A DNA stretch of 64,000 nt from Arctopsyche grandis (lineage: Eukaryota > Arthropoda > Insecta > Trichoptera > Hydropsychidae): the NCBI RefSeq assembly GCF_051622035.1, contig NC_135360.1, positions 12,886,001 to 12,950,000 of the forward strand, in the 5' to 3' direction. The position numbers and the translations under genes were made by a program. How positions within the stretch are numbered: position 1 is the first letter of the stretch; each line of letters starts with the position of its first letter. A model generated the notes under the pieces. It did no database searches. It had not been told where the DNA came from and saw only the letters and a program-made list of their open reading frames with translations. Of this stretch, positions 12,256-26,300 are shown piece after piece.

Positions 12256-14269
12256 AAGTCTCTTTCGAAATTATATATTAGATGTATTTTAAAATTTTGG
12301 ATTTCCTAGGATGGACCTAGTGGAAAACTTGCGTATTATCAAGAAATGTTAAATAAAAAATATCATCGATTTTAAACAATATCCTGTGCCTTCAACCAAT
12401 CGATTTATCTCGATAATAATCACGAAAGAGTTGATTTTTTTTTTCATATATACATATATAAATTGGAATATTTGCGATTTCTTATCATTTAAAACTGCAG
12501 TTTAATCGGGTCGATTATGATTAATGTTGACCGATTAAATACAATTCAAATTGGCGGTTTTGTCAAAGATTCAGCAAACGGGCATTTTTATATTGAATGT
12601 TAAAGTTGCTGAGAGCTTCCTTAGATATTTATCATTAATTTAATAAAAAAAGTGCCGAGAAAGTATACAAATTTTATGAAATATAAGCATGCCAAAATGT
12701 CATACTTTGGCGTGATTAGTATGTGCCTCAAATATATTTATTTGGTTGTTTTTATCTATGGATTAGTTATGTATGTGTGTCGTCAGTACTGAATCATGTT
12801 GTGAAAATTGGTCCACAGGAAGTAAAGGTTTGCTCTTGTGCCAAATTCAATTTTTCCGTATTAAATGTTAGAAGGTCGCGTGTTGGTCACACGAATAGTA
12901 ATTGTTGTTATTTTTTTTATATAACTCTGATGTAACTCAGTTCCGCAGCTAGATCTCGTTTCGATGGATTATCATTATTAGTGTCGCTTGGAAAATTGAG
13001 AAAGTGGTCATCACGCGTTTTTCTTCTGAAGATTTTCCGAATATGGCACACAATATTCAACTTGCAATACGCCTTATTTGAGCTAATACCTCGGTGAATG
13101 TCCAACGGGGTATTATATTAGTATATTCAATGTTGAAAGTACTCGACCACATTACCTAGGTAATAAGGCCTTTCGTGACCCCTGAACTTAAAAGCGCATT
13201 TATTGCATTGCATAAATATTGCACTAGCAATCGATGCTAACTGCAATTGTTTTATATAAATTGCACGGTGAAATATTTTAGACGAGTTTCAGTACTTTTT
13301 AAGCATTGCAATCGTAGAAATTCTCGTTATAAACACTTTTTCACGCACTTCACTAGCTTGTTGTAAAAATAGTGCAGTGGCGTAAATATTTCTATATCTT
13401 ATTTGGTTGATCATTGAAATTTTTTATTTTCATATAACATCGTTTCAAAAATGTAATTTTGGTAAAATCAATCAACGTCAACAATGACTGTAAAATTTTG
13501 GTTTTCATTTAATTTAATTTTTACGAGGATGCTAGTTGCATCATTGTTAATCTATATTTAACAAACTTTGATTGACTCGTCTGCAATTGCGCACATTACC
13601 TTTCTCTGAAAAAAAAAACGAGAACACACGACACGAAAATCGCACTTCACGTTCTGTTACGCATCTCACAAATCTATCAAATTAATTACAAAATATTTTA
13701 AGAATTATTAGTAATACAAGTGCGTTAAAAAAACACACATCCAAAATTGCATTACACACGTGCAAGACTCTGACTGCACATTGATTTCCCAACGGATCGC
13801 AATTTCAGGCAAGTAGTAGGCGTCAAATGAGGAAATTATACGTGAAATTTACATTTGCGAAAGATCGCCGTCAGATTTGACGAGATGATATTCGTATGCA
13901 AATATTTGATAGGGTACGAACGAATTTGTGATGAATTTGCGTATGTAAAGTTATTACACATTCGCGCAGAACGTTAAAGTGTCCGTTTGATAATATCGTA
14001 TGTTACGACACGGTAATGATTCGTGACGAAACTATAGCGCGATCGGCGATCAATATACCGAGAAATTAATAATTTGTATCTATTCACGAATTGTCCTAAA
14101 TCGAAATCATGACAAATATTTCTTATTGTACACGTGCACAATGTTACATTTTGACCAGTCGTTTAAAATGACCCCATATCCAAAATATTAATAAATCAAT
14201 AATAGGTATATGCATGTTATGTTCCTACATACAAGATTTGACATTTTAACTACATATAACATATTGTAT

Positions 14270-14338
<69 letters not shown>

Positions 14339-17300
14339 GTTATAGTTAAAATGTTATATATTGTTAATGTATGTATATGTTAGAGTTGAAGAGTATCTTC
14401 TAGTTGTAATATATTTTGACTAGTTGGAATATATTCCGTCTAACCAACGTAAGTTGAATCATAGATTCCAACTGGTCAAAATATATTACATCTGAAAATA
14501 CAGTTCAACTATAAGTTGGTACCAGGTGGAGAGGTTAGGTTTTCAAGCAAAGGTCACTCAATTGATAAATTGAGTTGGAAAGCCACATTTTTGTTTTGAA
14601 CCCATTCTTAGAGCTATCGTAATAGGGTCATCATTGCCTTTATTCTAAATATCTAGCAAATATTAGCGCATTATTGAATTCTAAAACATTCGTAAAAACA
14701 TCAGAGCTGTCAAAACTCAATTGTTATATTACAACTGGCGTATATTGTTGAAAGTGTATTTGCGCTTGTAGAGATATAATTTACTAGTTGTATTTTATTC
14801 GAATGTGAATTACCCAAATGGCAGTTGGAATATATTACAACTGAAAATACACTTCGACTGTAACATATACATACAATGATTCGTCATTGTACACACTAAC
14901 TACTAGCTTTCGTCAAAGTATACATCGATATACTCAATTTGTACTTTTACGAAATAATGTAGATATGTATTAAAATGCTAGTTAAAATCACCAACGGACA
15001 AATTTTAAAGACGAGCGTGTTTGACAATCAACCTAATCACGATATCTTTATTTTATTTTATTGTTTATATTATTTTGAATGTTCTCTGGGATTGCCATGT
15101 TCTATTCGAGTTCAAGTCAATTTCTCCATAGCCTTTTCATGTATGCAGTATCTGACCAGTTTTGACAGAGTATACATTGACGAGTTAGTTTATTATTCCT
15201 CATATTGATCCTTTTTTGTTGATTTTTTCTTGCTTTTAATTTATATTGCTTAGTCATTTTTCGTACATATGTTTATATCCCGTATCTACCATTATTCAAT
15301 GATTTTCTTCTTTGTTTTATTTTTTTTTGATATTAATTTTTAGAATTTTTTTTGATGTCAATGTTTTTAAAAATAAATAAATAAAATTAGATGAAATTAT
15401 TGATTAATTCTGTTCAATATTTTTACAAGCTTTTTATTAGTTTCACTAGTTGAAACATCAAGAGCGATACGTAACATATGTATGTACAACTTGTGTATGA
15501 ATTTTGCTCAGTTTATTCTCGATTTCATCTTTCAAAGTATTTACAAGTTGACTAACTCCATTTTTTACTGGTTCGAGCATCAAAACCGAGTTGAAAATAT
15601 ATTAATGCATATCATACTTACTTTGTATGTGTATATCGCACATTTGATTTTATATTAAAAAAGTTTTCAAATTCACTGATTTTTGTGAAATATTCGTTTT
15701 GGCTTCTGAATAGTCTAATTCCAAAAACTGATTATTATATTTTTATTTGAAGTAATGTACACACAAGTACATACATATGTATGTACATGCACATTGGAAA
15801 ACTTTATAGGGTTGATATAATTTAACATTCAATTTGTAAGATGCTTCTATATAAAACAAAATGAAAAACAAGAAAATGTACAGCAATTATGTATGTATAT
15901 ACATATGTATATGTGATGATTGTATATACATATCTCTATTGATTAGTATACTCTTAGTTAGTTTTTATAATTGAAAAAGTTCCAGCTTAAAACTGGAGCA
16001 GTAAGTGGAACAAAGGCTTCCATTATTCGTGGCTCAAACTGTATTATATCATGATACTCGTACAATAGACATAACCCAATTATTATTCTCAGTGCAATAC
16101 AATTGCGTAATCAGACCTCAGAGGATTATAATTGAGATGCATAAGCGTTGAGCCGACCCTCTAGGCATTTCTGGCTTAGAAAACTACGCTGTCTTTCGTT
16201 GCTTACGATTCTTTGTGTGCAAAATTGAACTAAGTCGTGTATTGTTTAAAATGAGAATTTCATTAATTGGGTTGTCAGTAACACACATAGGTACTACATA
16301 TGTACAACACAACCTTGGCAAGTTACTGAGAACCGTGGATAATGGTGAACGGGTCGATATGTACGGGTCGTTGTTGTTATTGTCATGTTCTAAAGTCTAA
16401 TATGTATGTATTTGTATAATCGACCCTGAAACTGGCGTAAATTCATCAAATATGCATTCGTGCTAATTTAACGAATAGAACTAACCATTTGGTTAATGGA
16501 CCCGACACAATGTCTAGTTGTGGCGTATTGACATATTTTATTTATTTTTTTTATTTATTTAATAGTTTTGGACCATTGTGGCATTACAGGAAGAACCTAA
16601 TGCGCCACAATGGCCTACATTTGAAAAATATATAAAAACATGATATAAAAACAAGTAAACTGTAAATAAAGGAAAAAAGCAAAAGCAGAAAACATGGTAA
16701 AATAAAATTACAAAAAAAAGTAACAAAAGGAAAATAATACATCATTCAGAGAGAAAAAAAAAATAACAAAAGTGTAAAAATTAAAAATAAAATCCATAAA
16801 TCCCATTCTTTGTTTACACTGATCAAAATTAAAATAGTATATAAAAATGTACAAAAGAGAAAGAAAAAATAAAATAAAATAAAACAAAATATGAATAAAA
16901 AATAAAATCACAGCGAGGCCCAAATGGAAGAGAGTAGATTAAGATTCCACTCATTCATCACATTCAAATTAAGAAAGTAATGATGAGCGCAGGTTACCAG
17001 ATAAATATGTTAAGATAATATCCGACAATCTACGCTCCCCAAGGTGGAAAATATCACATTCAGGGACAGCAGCAACGATTTCATTGAGAAGTCGAATAGC
17101 TCTTGGAATAGGAGCCATTCGAAAAAGAACTGTGCGAGCAGTAGGTACAACCATTAAATGATGATGTCTACCACGCACATAATTATTAGGGACATAAAGT
17201 CCCAACTGTTCCAGCAACAACGGGCATGACGTATTACCACGCAATAGCTGGAGAACGAAACGAATTAACGAGAAGTTTCTCCGAAGTTCAAGGGAATTAT

Positions 17301-20300
17301 ACCCAAGCATGCCCAAAAGGAAAGGAGTAGGATAGAGATATGGGTAGTACCCATACTCTTTCTTATAAAGAAAACGAAGAAATGCTTTTTGCACTTTTTC
17401 TATAATAAGAGAGTAGTTTGCTTCGTGCGGATTCCACACAATTGCATTATACTCTAGCTTACTTCTAACAAGCGAGTTGAAAAGCAAGCGAGAAGACAAG
17501 GGGTTGGAGAATAATCTAGCATATCTCAAGACAAATCCAAGTCGACGAAAGGAAACGTCAGCGATTGTCTTGATGTGGTTGTGAAAGGTGAATTGAGGAT
17601 CAAAAGTGATACCCAAGTCGACCATTGATTCCACGCGCTTCAACAATACGGATCCAATGGAATATCCGTGACAATAGAGCGAATTCGCACGTCCATAACT
17701 CATAATAGCACATTTACTAGTATTCAGTTCAAGCCCTAAACTGGAACTGAACTCTAAAACAGCGTTAATATCAGCTTGAAGGAGAGAGGCTTGCCTCTCA
17801 TCCTTAACAGCAAAGAATAGTTTAACGTCGTCAGCAAACAAGAGACATGAAGCATTGCGTAGTACTTTTGGGAGGTTATTAATGACTATTGTAAATAGTA
17901 AAGGGCCTAAGGTGGACCCCTGAGTTACACCAGATCGCGTAAAAAATGAAGGAGATTCATAAATACCATATCTAACAAATTGCTTCCTATCACTAAGATA
18001 AGAAGCAAAGAGTTTAAGAAGACGTGGAGAAAAGCCCACTTCAGCTAATCTGATCATAAGAGCGTCATTGTTGACAAGATCAAATGCTTTTCGAAAGTCA
18101 AAGTAGGCTACATCAACTTGTTGTCCACGGTCAACTTTAGACATGGTATAATATGAAAAGCAGGCAAGATTAGTGGTAGTGGAACGACATGGTGAAAAAC
18201 CATGCTGCTCATCACACAACAATCTTTTGAACTGCAAAAGAATCAAACGGTGAAGGATATTATCGAAAATTTTGGGAATAGCCGAGATGATAGCAATAGG
18301 TCTGTAATTTTCAACCTCATTTTTAGAGCCACTTTTATGAATGGGAATGACTCTAGATAATTTCCATTTTTCAGGATAATTACCAGAATCCAGAATAAGG
18401 TTAAAAATAAACTGAAGAGGCTCTAAGAGCGAATTACAGCATGCCTTTAATACGTCAGGGGGCACACCGTCAGGCCCAACAGACCCTTTCAGCTTCAAAA
18501 TTGCTATCCTAACATCTCCAAGCGAGACCCGCGGAATGTCTATAATAACACCTTCAGTACCAATTTGGGAAGCCAAATTAGCATCAAGGGATGGTGATCT
18601 CTGATCAAATACAGAGCTAAAAAAACTAGCAAAAGCTTTAGCGATCTCAGGACCGACACAACTTTTATTATTAAATGAGAACGAATGCTCAAGGCCATGT
18701 GAAATATGCTTACTCTTAATAAATCTGAAAAAGTGGTGAGGATTACTAGCGATAGCACTCTCCATCTCTTTGAGATAGAGGGTATAACGCTCACTCACAC
18801 CACGTTTCACGATCTTCCTAAGAATCCGAAATTTCTCATAGTCACGAAATGATATGTATTAATATATGTATGTTTAGTGAAAAACTTGATTAAATATTCA
18901 TAGACCACTTAATTATAATAAGCAAATACCCGTAAAGTACCACTGCTAATTATTTATTATTTGAAATTAAAATATTTCTATAGAAAATCATTAGTTCGCA
19001 TATTAATTACCGAATTTCGAACTTGTGTGTACAAATTTTGGCTAGGCATTTAATATAATGCTTATTAAATATAATTTTAATAATCAGACAAATTAGCAAT
19101 GCATATTTTTTAAGAAAATAATAGTATTTCAAATAAAAACAAATCAATGAACAACTACATATGATGATCAATTAAAAATAATAATTTTGTATTTTATCTA
19201 ATTAAAGTATATACATATGTATGGACATATATGCTACAATGTTACAATCTAAGTGTACATTTTATTCGTTCATGAACATACTAGCTTGTTCACACACGAA
19301 CCAATCTGATCAGATACAGTTTACACGATATAACAAATTAACTAGTTTTTTCATGCTCACACCATTATATTATGTATAAGTTTAAGTGTTGCCGAGTTAA
19401 AATATTTTAATATTAGTGAAAAAGGAAATTATTGCAACGTTGTAATGTGGTTTCCATAGGATGTCCCTTTAAAATATGTACTCAGTGTTTCGATATCTCA
19501 AAAGTTGTGACAGCTAAAAGTTTCATGCTACACCTGGTGAGTCTATTTGAAAATAGCATTTGACCAATAAACTTATATCAAAACCAATAGTTCGTGTATG
19601 AACAAACTAGTGTTTTCATGAACGATCCGAAGTGAACACGGACTGTAACATGTATGTATATCTAGAATACCCATTAGATTATAGGATTTAATCCAAATTC
19701 TGTAATGTTTATTTGAAGCCAAGGAATAGGACACAAGTATACACAAGTATACATGTATGTATCGGGTCTACCCCACGGGATCGAATTAGAAATGCACGAA
19801 AAACCAAATATCGGAAGGCAAAGATTGAAAATCGAAAGACCGTAAGTCGAAAGATCAAAAAAAAAAAGGATGCATGGTAAACGGTACATACATCCTCACT
19901 TAATTTGCGCGAGCAGGATACAACAGGAACAAGAGGAACAGGTTTTTCCTCCCCTATTAATGTACGCGCGCAGAATACGTCCTTGCATCCTTTTTTTTTA
20001 CATTTATATATGTAAAAAAACACGTTGCTAAAGGCAAATCATATGTTTGTAATATAAACAATTCAAAAATAATTAAATCATATGAAAAGTCTGATTTATC
20101 TGCAAGTTGGTAAATTCACACACGCAATGACTAACAATTAAAATTGAAAGTGAAATTACCATAAAAATGAAATTATAATTTATATTAAATGGTCAAAAAA
20201 TGCTTGCATAATTATGTACACACATACTTTATTGCATTTTAGAGATACAACATATATTTTCAATTTTACACACATTTATAGTATTTCCGGTTAATAATTT

Positions 20301-23300
20301 TCAACAAATGAAAATTCACTTTATTTACCTGTACCTATGCCATTACCTCACAATACGATTCATTGCATTATTTTAATTATTTAATTATAGCAAATCCATC
20401 GGATGTATCCAATAAGTATCCATTAGATATGAGAACGTCATTTCATTGTTACGTTTAAGCATTAAGAACCAGGAAATTGCGATCAATTGCGGACATTACG
20501 TCAAAATTTAATGGTTAAACTTACATTTTTTTCGATGCATATAAATCAATTTGAGTTGATTGATCAAGGTCAATGTTTTTTTGTTATTATTTCAGCAAGC
20601 TTCTCACGATATTACAATATATAAAGCGGCCCTCACTTTCGCAAAGGCCAACAATCGACAAGTACGAGGGCGTAGATAGTTTTATTCTACTAAAATATTT
20701 GCCTGCTATCCACATTATTGCTATACAATAATTAATCAAAGTATGTATTTTATGATCTATTGAGATGAGTGAGCCCTGGCCTTTACAATTGTACACCAAA
20801 TAAGTACCAGAATCAAATTAGCATATTGTCATAAAATAATAACGTAAAAATTATTATTCTTTTTATTGTGGGCCTTCAACTTTACATGAGTTCATCCTCC
20901 ATGAACGTAGGATTTACATGATGTGAAAAATTTTAACGACGTTCGTTTGTGCTCAAATCTCATTATGATGACGCCCACGACAACCATTAATATTCATATG
21001 GAAATTGTGAAAAAATAAAAATTTCCAGACTTTGGACGGTTAGCTTTTAAGATAATACACAAAATGATTTTGAATTTCCTTTGTAGTGGACGCTTAGTGA
21101 TACATTTCCTCAGTGCGATTTGAAAGTGCACGATTTGAAATTTGATTACATAAAGCGACTGATTCTAATAAATGCCTTTTCCTGAAAAAAATGCACAAGT
21201 ATGTAATTTTCTAGCATGCTAATCAACGAATAGACTCGAAGTGATTTACAATTTACAATTGTGATTGTTTGACTTCTTGCATAATGCAATTTGAAAGTGA
21301 TTATTGTATAATCGGGCACGATTATGGTCGTCAATCACAAGACGACGGCCAAAATTATGTTTAATTCATAACTTTTCATCAACTCTAAAATCCGTTTATC
21401 TCGACAATCGTGACCGATAAAAACACGAACGACAGCTAATTATAAAATAATAAAAAACGATTGTGTCATTTAAATCTATTAAATTTACGCAACTTTGTTA
21501 TGAATTAAACGATTGTTAATTATTGATTTAACATTTGACGTGTGAGGTTATTTATAGAATGTTATGTCTATTTTTTTATTTATTTATTTTATTGGTTTTG
21601 TGTATATGTACTTGCACGACAAGGGACGACGCGATGCGAAACAACCAATTTTAATCCAGTACATAAAGCTACACCTAAAATCTCAAACAGCATTACAGAA
21701 GATGAGTTGCTATCATAAATTACTAACAATATTTCGAAAGTTCGTTGCTTAGGAGTATTGTAGCATTTTAGCATCGTGTCGCGTCGCATCAGTTTGTACG
21801 CAATCTAACCTAATAATCATCGTTTATGATTTGGCTACAACAAGCACGTTTATTACCTATACTGTTTCCCTTTCGATCCAAATCGAAATCTAACTGATAT
21901 AAATCTTTTTTATATTTACAGCGTCACTTTTATCTGTGGCCATTTCGTCTCGCAATTCGGCCATGATCGCGAATAAGCGAACATTTCGTAAATACAGACA
22001 GTGCTTTGCCGCCATTGAACCAGTAACGGTAAAATTTTGATCGGACAAGGCTCTTTACGATCATTGTAAATGAGTCATTAATCAACGATAAGCCCGCTGG
22101 CTCATAAAAGTCCATTTTAGATCAAACAGTAAACGTCACGTATTCGTGATTAGTCTACAATGCAATTTTTTTATTATTATATTATTCACACGCCGCAGAA
22201 TAACCCAAATTTGACTCAACCATCAAACGACGTATAACTATTTTTTATTTCTGTTATATTTTCAAGTTACAAATCAGTAAAGAAAATATATAACAATTGA
22301 TTTTTGAGTTTTAAAAGCTGTTTATTGTTCATGCACATATTATATCCTCAATATATTTCTAGTATATTCTAATTGCTAATGATCCAGTGATCATTGCCTT
22401 CTTTACACATTATTTTAAAGTATTTATAAAATTATCTTACTTAAATATTAGCGCTTGAGACGTAACAGGAAAATTAGCGTAACGTAAGTAAAAGCTCAAA
22501 AATATATTTAAAATTCTTATAAATGTTAATAATACATTTCATACACATAGGATTTAGTTCTTAAACCCAGAATAGCACACGCATAAATGATTAACCTAAA
22601 GCATGTTTGGGTCGAGTGTATGTATGTTTAAGTTGCTATGCTGGTTAACTCTGCAAACACTTGACAGTTCATTTCGATGTATCGAGAAATACACATGTGC
22701 TGAAATCACTAAGATACACACTTCATAAATTGAAGTATGTATCTTAGTGATTTTTTAATTTTTTAAATATATAATTTCGAAAAAGACTTTGCATGTATGT
22801 ATGTAAGTTTTGGTTCGTAGAATCCGTGACGTTCAATTTAATAAAAAAATAAATGAATATTCAAATAAATTTAAATAAAATAAAACCATTCAATAAAATG
22901 TTTACTATTAGATTAGCCATGCTTAAGCGGTTTATATTAAGAATAACGAGCGAAGCCAGGTAAAACCATTAGTAATATATACATACATATGTATGTATGT
23001 ACGATTAACAGAATACCTTTATATATACATATAGTATAAAAGTTAGTTAATTAATAATAATTCTAAAATCTTATATTTGAAAGAAATGATGCATGTATGT
23101 ATGTACATAAAAACATAGAAATTGAAATGCTATAGGTATGGTTTATCTAACATTATTAATTTTATTTGGTAACTAGCTGGTTTGCACACAGTTACTCGAG
23201 CTAGAGAAAGCTGGGAGAAAACTTTAAAAAAAAAGTTCTTTTTTTTATGCTGTTACGACAAGCAAATAAATATACAACCCAAAATATTTTATTTTATTTA

Positions 23301-26300
23301 TATATTTATACCAAGAAGGCCTAACAGGTAAATCCAATAAACCTTCCTGGCCAATTTCAAAAAAAAAAAAATTAAATTTTAAACTATTAATAAATTATAC
23401 TGAGCAACAAAAAAAAATACCAGTCCGACCGCTGTACTCTGTGAGGTGGATTACATGCCGTCTCGCTTGCACCCAAAATATTACGCGATACAACCATATA
23501 CACAACAAAAGCATTTAAATAGCAATTACCGCTTGAGTTAGAACGTTTAGATAAAAAAAAATATTGAGATAGAAAACCTATCCTTATAAACGTGGTGAAA
23601 TAAAAAATTTGCCAAATAAATGAAAAATAGCACGGAAAAAAAATCCGTAAAAAAAAATATTTTTTTGACTTTTAAAATTCGCTAGACAATTAATTAGAAA
23701 TATTTTAAAGCAATAAAATATAACAATTAATAGGAAAAATATCTGACTATTGATTCCAATACTCACTTTGAGCGTAACAATCCTAAATTTTGAGTTAAAG
23801 ACCGCAAAAGCCAAAAAACTGTAAAAATCGCGGATTTTTTTAAACGCTCATATCTCGTAAACGATCACCCACCAACAAAAATCAATATCATATTCGAATT
23901 CAGTGGGTCAAACTTAGTAAAGATTGGTTAGTCTCCGCTCTGTAAATCAAATACGTGATTTTTTGTTGCTCAGTGTTATTAATACCGTTGATCCGAATTG
24001 CGATATTTTACCGAGTGCACAATTACGTGCACATAGGCCACTACATAGTTTTAAAATAAAATAATGAAATTATATCAGTAATATTATGTTTCTTTGTATG
24101 TCGAAGGAAATAATTCCATTACAAGCCATCTTTTTCAATTAGTTAATAATTTAGTTTTGAATATTGAATATTTGATAAAATTTTATCTGAAGGGTTAAAT
24201 GTTGCCGCCACTAATTCGTGAGGCGGCAATTCAAGGCCTCGTAAGGAGTAATGATACTTGGAACAAAAGCAGAGCAAATCGCTCTGTTACGAATTCGAAT
24301 AAACAAAAAGAGAAAGCCATCGCGATTTCAAAGCAATAATCGACATGAAAAGGCGTGACAAAAAATAATAGGGTATATAAAAAATTATACTTTAACATTG
24401 CCGTTTAGAAATTACCAGTGACCTCAAGACGTGGTCACGGTAATTAATATTATATAATTAAATTAACTCTGAAAGACATCATTGTCATTGAACTTTTTCA
24501 CTTGCACTATGAGTACTTGCTTAGGTTCATAAATCGTGTCTTCGAATCGATGGCCTTCTTTCTATTTTGCATTATTAATATGTATGTAATAAAAAAAGTA
24601 AAATGCGAATTTTTCACATCGGAACAATGAATTCTAATTGCCACACAATGCAGAAAGCGACATGCACACTTCTTACGAAATTTTTATATGTTTAAAAAAA
24701 CGATCAAAGTTGCGACTTCACGATTGATTCATAAATATTTATCTTTCGAGTAAGCGAACTCTACACACTTCATTGTCTTGTTGATGTTGAATTTAGTACA
24801 TACATAAGTAATGCACAAAAATCTCACGATACAACTCCAAAAGTCATGACGGTGTAAATTTTGTGCGTGCCTTGTCAGACCTAACCTAACCCAGTTTAGA
24901 AAGCATTTATTTCCTTACAATAACATACATACATATACGTAACTATAGCATACATACATTGAATATTAAAACTGCTTTGGCTCTATTTTATATAAAAAAA
25001 AATATTCTCATTACATATAAATTTATCAGTATCATCAAGAATGTTGTTTAAACTTTTTATCTGAAGTTGAAGTTAATTTTATCGAAAACGAGAGGTTTTA
25101 ATGAAGGTCGAACAGCAAAAAGAATAAAGAGCTATTTTGGGTCAATACAAGGATCTGCCTTTCATATTTAGCATATTCAATGTGTTGGCTTTTTTTACCT
25201 TATTTCACACATCGAGATAACATATTGCAATACGTGTTTTATTGTGGAAATTTTTTAAATCTTATAAATTCCTCTTTGTTTTAGACGGAGCTGAAGAAGG
25301 TGTCAGATATAAACGTCCTAGAGCTCCAGCAGCTCCAGATTTGCAAGAAGAACCTCACCAAGAGCTGGACGAACGAGGGGGAACACTGCCATTGTTGAAT
25401 AATGATCTGGGAGTTTCTCCACCAGGTTTCCTCAGTCCGTCCGTCAAGGAATATCTCGAACTTGGGAAATCGATACCAGGTAATTACCGACGCTAGACGC
25501 TGGTAAGAGACGATTGAGTCATAGGTCAAGTAGTAAATTGACAGGAGATGTATGTATTTGTTTTAGTAGACGATATTTTTTTCAAAATGTGAAGGTTGAC
25601 GACAGTAGCTGCGAAACTCGTTTAAAACGGATGAAAATATTGCCAATTTTATATGAAATAAAATTGTCAACGTCGAATTACGTCGGTTTATGTATTAACA
25701 ATTTGACTGCACAATAAGTTATGTGGTCGTAAAAAGACATCGATTCGTTTCACAACAGCGGGTTATTTCATTGATGGTAAATTGATACGAATATTGCTTA
25801 CAATACAACACTCAATAAATAACAATAAGAGGAAATAAATGGTAAAATATGTAGTATTGATCTTTAAATGCACAATTTATTATATCTGATCATTCTTTTC
25901 TAATTAAGTGTCGACTGTTTCGCAATATTACGAGCGTAGAAAATACCTTGCCATTGTACTTCGTCCCTCAAGGATGAGTAATTAAAACCCACACATCCCA
26001 AAAAGAATTATGTAATAATTATTCGATTGTCAATTAAAGTCCTATTCAAACCTACATACATATTTTTGCATAAAACTTGTATCGTCGTGTGGGGGAGAGG
26101 CATGTAAAATATTGCCTTAGGACAAGACCACCAAATATAACAACTATAAAAAAATTAAAATTAAATTAAAATCGGTTAAAAATTACATTTTTCGTAAATT
26201 TCAATTAAAACGCTCAAAATAAAGTGAAACAATTTGCAAAATTGTTAATATTTTGTATTAAAATCCTGGAAATATATTGCTTGCAGCGAACTTTTTATGT

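Larger units (their letters stand above)
16530..18855 (-). mobile_element. Non-LTR retrotransposon, 5' truncated
   Basis: Minus-strand LINE. Its 3' end lies at about 16,530-16,620 and consists of a perfect 10-bp stem-loop (arms 16573-16582 and 16604-16613, 21-nt loop) followed by an AAATAA-type tail. An A-rich 3' UTR (about 16,620-16,960) separates this from the reverse transcriptase frame. The reading frame stays open up to about 18,855 and then stops matching, so the endonuclease part and the 5' end are missing. A second 3' end of the same family lies at 60,470-60,780. Confidence 0.85.

Noticed and set aside
12118-12309. Open frame of alternating Tyr and Ile
   Set aside because: It is a translation of the (AT)n microsatellite.
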